DNA of 64,000 bases, taken from assembly GCA_024138025.1 (NCBI GenBank), contig JAMXBD010000110.1:744001-808000 (forward strand), in the 5' to 3' direction. Below the pieces are notes generated by a model. That model was not told the DNA's origin, ran no database searches, and saw only the letters and a program-made list of their open reading frames with translations. The DNA is from Combretum micranthum. Lineage: Eukaryota > Streptophyta > Magnoliopsida > Myrtales > Combretaceae. Position 1 is the stretch's first letter. Every line of letters starts with the position of its first letter. Both the position numbers and the translations under genes were made by a program. This document shows, piece by piece, positions 48,768 through 58,410 of this stretch.

Positions 48768-49641
48768 TGATGAGGATCAAATGGCGACAACAAGGAAAAA
48801 TAAGATTGTACAAAGAATGTTAGAACTTCAAGAAATACATAAAGACTAGAACATGACCAAAGTAGATGAATGAAGCTTTATATGGATTTATTATAGAGAT
48901 TCAAGTGAATGAAGATGTTCAACAAGACTCCAACACAAGTGTCAAGCTCATCAATATGTTGGAAACAAGTGTAGAAGACAAAAGATGCTAGCTGAAAATT
49001 GGAGAAACGCCAACATTTATTCAGGGATTGGTATACCGGCTTCACGCCAGCGGTCTTCAAGGCTAATGCCACTGATGTACATGGTTAAGCTGTCAGCTTT
49101 CAATCAGCTTTGAAACATCACAGAATCAAAATTGTTGAAGCTGTCTCCTACACCGCTAGCTTATATAGTAAAGGCTACCAGCTTGTCATTATAAGCTACC
49201 GGCCTTTCCTTTACAACAACTTGTTTTTATTTTGTGACTTTTGAGTTTCTTTTGTAAGAAGATATATAATCCTTTGTTTTGTTTTGTCAAGAACAGTTTT
49301 ATCAGTTGATGAATATATTTCTCTTGAGAGAGATTTCTCCAATGTGAGAGTTTTTCTTATGGTTTTTGTGACAAGAACTATTATCTGATAACTTTTGTTC
49401 TAATCAATAGGTTTAATTAGGGTCAAGTTTCATATCTTGATAACTATGGTTCCAATCGATAAGTTTGGTTGTGGTTGAGTTCCGATTTTAATAGTGTTGG
49501 TTATACTCAATAGGTTTGATTAGGGTTACGTTCCTATCTTGTTGCTTATTTACTCATTTAAGACGATCCTTGGGTTCAATTTTCATCAGCAAACAATTGG
49601 GTCTTAGGTTTTTCATACCTAGGATTCGCGCGATCTCGTCA
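48768..49641 (+). repeat. 3' LTR of the small gypsy element
   Basis: Partner of 46609-47443, slightly longer because of an extra GCTTTC-containing insertion in the GC-motif region (49080-49210). It ends GCGCGATCTCGTCA. Confidence 0.85.
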
Positions 49642-49646
49642 AATCA

Positions 49647-50600
49647 TGTAGGGATTTCTGTTAATTTGGTGATTAAAAGGAATTTTGATGTTTTATATAT
49701 AGGTAATAATAAGACTTTAAAGATATGAACGAATCAAGAATGAATATTACACGTTATTCTCGAAGTGAAGTGGTTTTAGATCTATTCAACAATTAATATG
49801 ACTTGTAAAACAACCAAGATTTTAAATAGATTCCAATATACAAAGTATTCTAAATAGAGTATTTCATGTAATCCTAGGATTGAGCAGAGCACAGGAGATA
49901 AAAATTATGTTATAGCCACTTAAATGACAATTATTCATCAATTGAATGTTCTATGCCTATAAATAGGCTAAAAATAACCTTAGCAACCATAACATTAAGG
50001 TGGAATTATTAAAATACAATAACACAAAAGAGAAGGCTTAAAAAGGTAAAGTACAAGTTAAATGAAATGAACATAATATCCCTAAAAAGCTAAAGGAATC
50101 AAACATGACCTAAGAAGTCTATAGAACATTGTGTACCCAACTAACCATGGATTGAGGTCATTTGATCACTTGCTAAGGCTAATCGATCATAATTGGAGGC
50201 TAATTGACCAACAAGATCACAAAAGGCATTGTGCTGGTGTGTGGTGGGTAACCCTATTTAGGATATGTTTCTTTCATCTTATTTTTATTCATTTGATATT
50301 TTTTGACATTCACTCAAGTAGATGTGTCTGTTAAGAAGGGAGTGTGAAAAAGACAAAGATAAATATATATCTATATATAAACCACTCTTTTAAAATTAGC
50401 TGTTCATTAAGTCTACATAAAGTTAGATTTATTTATCCATTACTCATTTCATTTTTACAAATATTCCAATTGGTAAACTACATTAAAAACTATCAGCGTC
50501 TAAAGTTCTTTTAATGTATCAACATGGAGAAAAAATTTATTGAGCATGAAGTGAAGTGGTATTAGATCTACTCAACAATTAATATGACCTACAATAGCCA
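49647..50600. repeat. Pair of direct repeats with TATA-like box
   Basis: The block GAAGTGAAGTGG(T)TTAGATCTA occurs at about 49763 and 50548, each followed by TCAACAATTAATATGAC. A second shared block, ATGCCTATAAATAGG, occurs at about 49953 and 50874. Part of this region may be the split LTR of the minus-strand gypsy remnant (46554-46608 plus here). It could instead be a small terminal-repeat element. No termini were fixed. Confidence 0.4.
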
Positions 50601-50619
50601 AACCAATCAAGATGTTGAC

Positions 50620-50865
50620 TTGTTTCAATTGTCAGATTTTTATTTTTATCGGTTCGATATTAGTTCGGTTTATTTAGTTTATGAGTAAAACTGTTGATTT
50701 TTCATTGGTATCATATTTGTATCAATTCAATATTTGTTTGGTTTGAAAATGATACCAAAACGACAATCAAATACTGAATAGAAACCAAATCGAAGCAGAT
50801 ATGATACAAATGAAAAACCGATAGTTTTACTCATAAACTGACCAAATCGAATCGATCCTGAACTA
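50620..50865. mobile_element. MITE family B copy 2
   Basis: Blocks AGTTTATGAGTAAAACTGTT, then TTTTCATTGGTATCATAT and TTGGTTTGAAAATGATACC, match 23926 and 53510. Here the right half mirrors the left (AGTTTTACTCATAAACTGA), so it folds back. Confidence 0.55.
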
Positions 50866-50944
50866 AATGTTCCATGCCTATAAATAGGTTGAAAAAAATT
50901 ATTGAGCATGTTGAATTTTCTATAAAGTCCTCAATTTATTACAA

Positions 50945-51160
50945 CACAACACCAAAAATATGTTTACAAGTTCATGACGCGACCAATATTTTTGCATAAA
51001 ATGCTGTAGGAAAGTTGTGAAAAGGAGGCAACGATTTTTCTTCATGCCAAAAGACAAGAGAAAGAAGCAAGAGGATGGAGATCAACTAGGACTACATCAT
51101 CTGGGTATTGGCTCCTACTTATATGGAGTTATTGATTATATTGTAGCAAATAATTACATG
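50945..51160. other. Short spacer, nothing recognised
   Basis: No frame or repeat end seen. Confidence 0.4.
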
Positions 51161-51172
51161 GAGTTCTAATTA

Positions 51173-51962
51173 GAGATCGGCATGGTTTTCTAGAACCAAA
51201 CCAAATCGAAATTAGAATCACTGGTTCTAGGTCTTAACAACGAGGAACCAAAACTATCTCCTACGGTTTCGGTCCAAGTCTATGGAATCAGTAGTTTCCG
51301 ATTCCAATTTTGGAACCGTAAAATTGTTTTTTTTTTAAGTAAAATGATAAATTTTGTATTTTAATAAAATAAATTTTAAACTCAAAATAATTAATTTTTG
51401 GATATGAAAGTGTTAAATTATTTAACTAAATTTTTTTTAAATTTGTTTAGAACGCTCATTTATTTATATACAAACACAATTAATATTAATTATAGTTAGT
51501 AATATGGTATTACAAAATATTCTAAAGGATAATAAGAAAATTACAATAGAAAAAATAGTATCATGTTATCAAGGAATAAATTTTGTTTTTAGGAGAAGTT
51601 TATATATACTAAATTATATATAATTTTAAGTTATGTTTATTTGTATTATTGATAATAAAACAATAAATATTGTAAATAGACAATAAATTTTACTATGCAT
51701 ATGAAATAGTATAAACATTAATAATTATATATAATATAATTTTTTAAATTTTATCTAATTTTTTCTTTTTTTTTTCAATGGAATCGGTTGAAAACCATCG
51801 GTTCCACCTGGTTCTAGGCTATAGAACTGTCTAGGAATTGGAAAATTTTCAGTTCCTTAGTCGATTCTAGAATCGACCAACTGGTCTAGTTCCGGTTCTA
51901 GAACCACCAATGAAGATTTCGGTTCCGTTTTTAGTTTGGAACCGAACCGTGCTATGTCTATT
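51173..51962. mobile_element. Non-autonomous hAT-like transposon, family C
   Basis: The ends GAGATCGGCATGGTT and, reversed, AATAGACATAGCACGGTT are imperfect inverted repeats, flanked by a perfect 8-bp duplication TCTAATTA (51165-51172 and 51963-51970). Inverted subterminal blocks GGTTCTAG/CTAGAACC and GGTTCCG/CGGAACC are repeated. The interior is AT-rich and non-coding. Confidence 0.75.
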
Positions 51963-51970
51963 TCTAATTA

Positions 51971-53505
51971 TATGAAAATAAGAATTTTTTGGATTTTCAA
52001 AAATTTGAATTTATGTTATCACATGCTCATAAACAAATTAATTAGAATTAGGGCTACTAATCTCCCAAGATTGATTCTGTAGCATGTTAATTATGGAGTT
52101 TTCATTATGAAAAAGATAAGTTAAGAATTTAAGGAAGATAATTGTCAAGTATCAATTATAAAAGCTTTTACTTACGAGCCCAAATACTTATCATTATCTT
52201 TAAATATTTGGTTTGTTAACTATTTCATATATGTTTTAATTAGCCTATTTATAAAAAATTATGTAACCAAATCTAGGTTTGAGAGCTACATATGTTTAAT
52301 AATAGTTACTCCTTTGCAGATATTTTCTTTCACCGAATTGTTTTCACCCGACACACAACCTATTTCATCGCACGCCATTATGTGTATTGTTATGTTTTAG
52401 TCCATATAACAGACAAAATATAATTTGTTGCAGTTGAAAATGCTCTAGCTAAGTGATGATTCCAGTTTAACTGATAGCTGGAGTTGTCCCTTGAAAATGA
52501 TATATCATATATAGCTAGGTGACAACTCACAAGGTCGTCGAAATTATTCAATCATTGAGCAAAAGCTACCAACACATGTCATCTAGAGAGAGTTGATCAT
52601 CCCAAATTATAAACAGAATTTCTAAGCTCGTTTTGACTTTTCAATGGATCCACAGCTTCTAAATTGTTTCTTCTTCTTCTTCTTTTTTTTCTACGAAAAT
52701 ATGTTGAGCCAACTTTGAGCGTTCCACAAAGCAATCATCTTAAAACTTTATTAAATATATCTTATGTATTAAAAAAGAATTATTTTTAAATAATATTCTA
52801 AAAAAATAAAGTAAAAACTAAATAGGTTTTAAATTCACAAAGATTTATTAAGTGTTTAATTACATACTTAGTTTTATTCTTGACCATTCAAATAGATATA
52901 CTAAACCGATTGGGGAATAATAAACAAAAGAAAAGGCAACACATGTTTGTCTGGATTTTATGTCAACATTAAAATCATCATGTTATGTTAAAAAGTTCTG
53001 GAATTATAAATCCATTTTTTATGTTTGGAAGTGTTTATGCAATAGAATGGAATATAATGTATATAGAGCGTATATATAAAAAATATCCACAACAGTAAAT
53101 ACAGATTATAACTATGCAATAAGCTAATGAGATAATTAAACTAGAGAGAGAAATGAAATCGCATATCAATATCATCCACTATCCTAAGATGGAGGTGATT
53201 GCTTTCCTATCAACCTTGCTAGCTGTTGATTGCTCCACCATCAACATTCATGTACAATCTCAAAATAGACCTTTGCTGAAATACAACTATACTACTTCTC
53301 TCAACAAGCCACCCCTATATTTTGTTTGCTACATATTAAGATTTACTTCCCAATTAATAACAAAACACATCTTTAGTTGATACATATATACATTTATATA
53401 TCATTAAATAATAAATATAAAAGTTATATAAATCAAATAAGTTTAAATAAACATCGATATGGGTCGGCTTTACCTAATTTTAAATATCCTAATCAATTAG
53501 TTATA
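51971..53505. other. AT-rich spacer
   Basis: No gene found. A (TTC)n-like run lies at 52668-52685. The frame 53153-53380 has no recognised motif. Confidence 0.4.
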
Positions 53506-53509
53506 TTTT

Positions 53510-53700
53510 GAATTGTTAGATTTTATCTGTATCGGATCAATATGGTAACTTATCGGTATTGAATCAGTATTGGTTCGGTTTGATCAGTTTATAAGTAAAA
53601 CTATCATTTTTTTATCGGTATATCTGTGTTGGTTTAGTATTGATTCAGTATCAGTTTGGTTTGAAAACAAAACCTAATCGACTATCCAAACAGACCCAAA
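53510..53700. mobile_element. MITE family B copy 3
   Basis: Blocks TCAGTTTATAAGTAAAACTA, then TGGTTTAGTATTGATTCAG and TTGGTTTGAAAACAAAACC, are in the same order as at 23926. It ends ATCCAAACAGACCC, close to the mirror of the GGGCTGTTTG start of copy 1. Confidence 0.5.
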
Positions 53701-53876
53701 TCACAATATCATCACTTAATGCCATAAATTAAAATTTTAGCCCCCAAGTAACATAAGTAAGAAAAAAAATAAAAAAAAAAATTCTATGAGCCTATATCAT
53801 ATCTTAAACATTTTAGTCCGTTAGTGGTGAAACAAAACGAAACTTTTAAATGAGTTCTTTGACGATATAAAATCTG

Positions 53877-54128
53877 CTATTGTACAGTAATTAAAAAAAA
53901 AAAAAAAGTGAACAGACAAAAGCACGAAATGAGAATCAAATCTTTCATATTCCAATAAACTAATAACCACGAGGAAGAATATAGAAAGACAGAATCTAGC
54001 CCCGCATAATTCAGCGAAACCGCGAACGAGGCATAACGTGGGATAATGACCATCTGGGCCGTTCTTACAATAAATGCATCATCGCCAATCAATGTCTCTG
54101 TCCCATCACCGCAGGCTGTCGTTCCCAT
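53877..54128 (-). other. 83-codon open frame, unknown
   Basis: The minus strand opens with MGTTACGDGTETLIGDDAF and runs to a TAA. The first 45 residues come from a GC-richer, coding-like patch (53990-54130), the rest from T-rich sequence. No family is recognised. It may be a captured exon or chance. Confidence 0.18.
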
Positions 54129-54136
54129 CTAACATC

Positions 54137-54675
54137 GAAAGCTGCAAACGAGATAGATGCTTGGAACTATTCGAGCTTGTATAAATCCCGGCTTGGTTTG
54201 GCTCAGATTTGATATCTATATCAGCTGACTTGTAAGCTGGTTTATTTAAGCTTATAAATTAACTTGCTTATATTGATGAATAGATTTATGAGTTTTATGT
54301 TACATGTTATAATCCATTTATGAAAAAAAGTGCTAACTTTTATTCTATACATACACATAACTTAAATTTATTCATTATTCATTAATATGTTGATTTATAT
54401 ATTATTTCCTTTTTGTATATTTAACTTCTTGAATTTAACACGAGTCAAATTATTCATAAGCTGCTCAAACTTAAGCTTGATATGTAGATAAGTTGAACTC
54501 AACATCAAAGAAAAAAAAAACTATTTATTTATCTGAACGAGTCTAACTCAAACTTGTATTTTAAACTCCAATAAAAAGTTTAACTTTGTTTAAACTCAAT
54601 AATATTTTGAGCCTAAGCCTCAAATGTTCAACTCCACTTAAGCTTATTTGGACTTGGATTGCAGTCTTAGATTCC
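54137..54675. mobile_element. hAT-like MITE related to 16987 and 39651
   Basis: The left end GCTGCAAACGAG and the right end GGATTGCAGTCTTAG are the decayed terminal repeat of this group. The interior has repeated AGCTTAT/ATAAGCT and TTGAGC/GCTCAA blocks. The target duplication was not resolved, so the ends are approximate. Confidence 0.45.
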
Positions 54676-54706
54676 ATAACTTACCTCTCCCTTCCTCTCT
54701 TTCATC

Positions 54707-55405
54707 TAGGGATGCAACAAGGGAAGTTGTTATAGGGTACCCAACCCATTAAAAACCCTATAGAGTTATAGGATGGGTTTGAGAAAAATTTTTGTGAGGG
54801 TTCGGATCGTAGTTATGACCCTATGGAATCGACTCGACCTATTAAAATTATTGAAAATAAAACATAATTTTATAACATAAAAACTTGGATAACCATTTTT
54901 ATTATTTTTATAACTCTATAATTGTATGTATATATTATTTTTTTTCCAATTAAAATATCATGCTTTCTTATGATTAACAAGTAGTGGCAACATTTGTGTT
55001 TATATATCTATGTCAATCCCCAAGTAAAGTAAATTCTACTATATTATGTTGCAAATTGATTACCATACATAAAAAATCAGTTTTTAGCTTACATTTTTTT
55101 TTTTATTTGGAGCTTTAATGTTAAATGAAAAGAAATTATAATATATATAAGCAAAATGAGGAATATATCATGAAGACAAGTAGACAAATGGTAAATAAAA
55201 TAAATAAATAAAGAAAAAAAGTGTAAAGACAAAATCATGTCAATGGGACAGGGCGAGGCGGGGGGGTAACCCTATAGGGGCGGGTTTGGGTATTGCATAT
55301 AAAACCCTATCGGTCGTGGATCAGGTTTGGGTAACCTTATAGGGGAATCGGTTCGGGTTCGTGTTCTATTTGACCCATCCCAAACCCATCCTGGTTGCAT
55401 CCTTA
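54707..55405. mobile_element. Non-autonomous hAT transposon, family A copy 3
   Basis: The ends TAGGGATGCAAC and GTTGCATCCTTA are flanked by a perfect 8-bp duplication CTTTCATC (54699-54706 and 55406-55413). Subterminal GGGTACCCAACCC/GGGTTTGGG blocks are as in copies 1 and 2. No transposase. Confidence 0.85.
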
Positions 55406-55413
55406 CTTTCATC

Positions 55414-56655
55414 CCTTTTGCACCGTTGCCTTTGCATATAAAATCCTAGCTGACACCACCAATCGCTCTTTCTCTCTCAAATTTGCTAATATAACATCTC
55501 TTTTATTCTCACATATAACCTTAGGACAATAGCGTATGCTTTATCTTAACAGGAAAAAAAAAACTTAAAATTTACTACTTCTTTACATTATCAATCAGAA
55601 ATTGATGATATCTCTAACGAAAAAAACCTCTTACTATACGTGTCTAAGGTAAAGGATAGTAAGAAATTACTAAGATAGTAATTAAATAAACAATAAAATT
55701 TTATGTTAATCTCTTATAAACATCTCATAGTTACGAGTTGGGTTTAAATCGGGATATAACTCGTCGGATCCATGTCTTTTATTTTAGGACCTGTAATCAC
55801 CGCCATCAAGCTGAGACGGTTCGAACCCATTCAACAGGGCGAGTTCACTAGTTTAAACACATCAATTTTTTTTTTAATTATTTAAGAAATTTGAAGGGAA
55901 AAGAACAATATTATATTATATTATATTACTTGATGCATGTGCCTACCTTTGTTGCATTTCTAGATTCTGTTTTTTCTTTTCTTTTTTTTTATTGTTGGAT
56001 CATTGAGACTCGCCAGATCCTCATGACAAACCCAACATAGACCCACTAAACACGACAGGTCCCTTAGGAGGGTCTAAACCGTCTTGTGCGGGGCAAGTCC
56101 AATGTAGGTTCCGCCATGGTTGGTCTAGCTAGGTCCCAGTTCGAATACAACCCGGAGAAATGTCTAATCCCTTCCTTTACCCTAATAAGTGATTATTTTA
56201 TAGAATTCTAGTTACAAATTTTTAGATTGGGGATACTACCGAAGGGAAAAAACTATTCTCGAAAATAATTACCTTCTTTATGTTTATCTTTAGGAATTAA
56301 TTATTGATGGAAACGTTTTTGGATATGAAAGGAAAAAAAGAGACGCAAATCATATATACTTTTATCTTTTTTTTAATATTTCTTTCTATAAATATTTATT
56401 TAATAGATGGTAAAAAGATAAAATATAAAAAATAACATAAAAGCAATCGCATCATAGCCATTATTATTATTAGAGCTTAGAAAATGGGCCATAACCCGCA
56501 GGCTAGGCCCTTTAACCCCTTTTAAAATGGGTGAGGATCGATTATTTTTTTCTTTTTTTGTTTAAAAGCAAGTCAACTATACTTTACTCTTTCAATCCAT
56601 GGATCAAACTGAGTTTGTTTGAAACAACCATATTGACCCACTAGCCTACTTGTAA
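55414..56655. other. Spacer
   Basis: No gene. A GC-richer patch (56000-56165) has a box-B-like AGTTCGAATAC, and another (55790-55850) has GGTTCGAACCC, but neither has a proper box A, so no RNA gene or SINE is called. Confidence 0.4.
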
Positions 56656-56657
56656 AA

Positions 56658-57030
56658 TAATAGGTTAATGACGAAAATGGTACTTGAATTTTCGTAAAAA
56701 AAATAATTAGGTATCTAAAGAAGTTTTGAACAATTTGATACCTGTATGAAATTTCCGTTGACCTTTTTTCATACCTGAGATTTGGTTTTAATAATTTTCA
56801 TACCTAAACAAAGTTTTCATTAACTTTTCTCATACCTAAAGTAACTAAAATGAGGTATGAAAAAAGTTCACAAAAAGTTTATTCAGGTACCAAATTGTCA
56901 AAATCAAACTTCAAATATGAAAAAAGTCAACAAAAACTTTGTTAAATATCAAATTATTCAAAACCAAATTTCAGGTACCTAATTGTTCTTTTGCAAAAAG
57001 TTCAGATACCATTTTCGTCATTATCCCTAA
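56658..57030. mobile_element. Foldback MITE, subfamily 2
   Basis: The ends GGTTAATGACGAAAATGGTA and TACCATTTTCGTCATTATCC are near-perfect inverted repeats. Inner blocks AATTTGATACCTGTATG and AGGTACCAAATTGTC recur in both orientations. This is the clearest member of the foldback group. The flanking duplication is not certain. Confidence 0.75.
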
Positions 57031-57509
57031 AATTATAATATTAATAATAATAATGTAGGAAAAATAGCTATTAATGTAGCATTATTTCTAAGATTTTGTG
57101 TTTAAACTTAAGCTTATTTGTTAATTGTAACGAAGGATGATGAATTGATTCATATGCATTATAACATTCTTTTAAGTATGCTTATTGGTATAAACATAAT
57201 ATAATATGATATCCAATAAATTATTTAAAAAACTTTTTCTTATATATAAGTAATTAAAGTAGTAATAAATTAATCATTAATATCTATATGCAAAAACCTC
57301 ATAAAACTTAATTTTTTTTATTATTTACATTTTTTCCTATTAATATAAACGAGTTATGTATATGTGGGCTAGATAGATAATGTTAATGGACGATCCATTT
57401 AAATCTTAGGTGAAAGTGGACCGATCTGGTCTAACTCATTCTGCTCACTTATTCACCTCTAGTTTTTGGGATAGGAAAAGAAAATATGTTAACAGAAAAA
57501 TATAAAAAT
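57031..57509. other. AT-rich spacer
   Basis: Nothing recognised. Confidence 0.4.
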
Positions 57510-57770
57510 GTCATTTACTCTAAAATAATCCAAAAAATAAACAATTTAAACTTGTTTTTTCAAGATAGGAATTTAATTATAATGAACCCATCTCCTAAAA
57601 AGAAAGCGTAATACAACTATAATAAACAAAAAGACGAATTGATTTGTTAAATAATTTTTTTAGGAGATAGGTTTAAGATAATTATAATAAAGTCTTATCT
57701 ATAAAAGATGAATTCAATACAACCAAAACACTGGTTATTTTTTGGATTATTATAGATGAGGTCAACTTTT
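57510..57770. mobile_element. MITE with AATAATCCAAAAAATAA ends
   Basis: CTAAAATAATCCAAAAAATA at the left is mirrored by TTATTTTTTGGATTATTATA at the right. Inside, CATCTCCTAAAAAG and TTTTTAGGAGATAGG are mirrored. The inner motif resembles the GTCTC/GAGAC palindromes at 5.7, 16.9 and 17.8 kb. Confidence 0.5.
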
Positions 57771-58410
57771 CATAATCTTTTATAAAGATGTATTTTTTTT
57801 TTTAGTTTTGGGCCAATATTTTGTGTGCTGGTTTCTCTCTTCCCACTTAGTAAAAAGTTTTTACGGTCCTATTGATGGAACCATCAAGTTAATCATATAA
57901 CTGTTAAAATTAATATAATAATTAAATATTAATTATTTTAATATTTGATTAAATAATGATAAAACTAATCGCATCAAAAAATAATGTACCATATAATTTT
58001 TCCACTTAGTACATTGTATTTTAGCCAAGAAGGTGGATGTTTTGCAACATATTTTGGGCAAAAAGACACGATTCTTACAGCCCAGAACTCTCACATAAGA
58101 TAAAACAGATGACAAAGGCACGACAAGGACACTCTCGTCTCTCTCTCTCTAGCTGCTGCTCCTGTTCACCAATAAAACATTTTCCCCATAATTGACTTAC
58201 CAAATCTTTACTACCCACCCATTCACCCCAACCGTATTTCTCCCTTCTTCATCACCTCCTCCAATTTTCCAACTCATTCAGCCATTTCATCAAAAGCCCT
58301 ACGCGCCAAGTACCAGTACGGCTTAAAAATATAACAAAATCATCTACTTCGCTTAAAGCTCCGTTCTTTTTGGACTTGAACAGCAAGAGCAAGCTATTGG
58401 GACTGAGAAA
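57771..58410 (+). promoter_or_regulatory. Promoter and 5' UTR of the sugar transporter gene
   Basis: The 640 bases before the ATG carry a (CT)n tract at about 58138-58151, followed by C-rich, pyrimidine-rich sequence up to the ATG, typical of a plant 5' UTR. No convincing TATA box is placed. The antisense frame 58252-58617 is a shadow. Confidence 0.45.

Larger units (their letters stand above)
46609..49641 (+). mobile_element. Small non-autonomous Ty3/gypsy element with both LTRs
   Basis: Two direct LTRs (46609-47443, 835 bp, and 48768-49641, 874 bp) each start TGATGA and end TCA. Just inside the left one is TGGTATTAGAGC (47446-47457), a Met-tRNA primer-binding site. Just before the right one is a purine-rich tract (48753-48767). 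Flanks GATCA (46604-46608) and AATCA (49642-49646) form a one-mismatch target duplication. The 1.3-kb interior lacks capsid, protease, RT and integrase core. It was probably mobilised by proteins from a full-length relative. The LTRs differ at roughly one base in ten by eye, so it is not recent. Confidence 0.85.

Noticed and set aside
55790..56165. Box-B-like GGTTCGAACCC and AGTTCGAATAC as tRNA or SINE
   Set aside because: No matching box A at the right distance, no cloverleaf by eye, no A-tail or target duplication.
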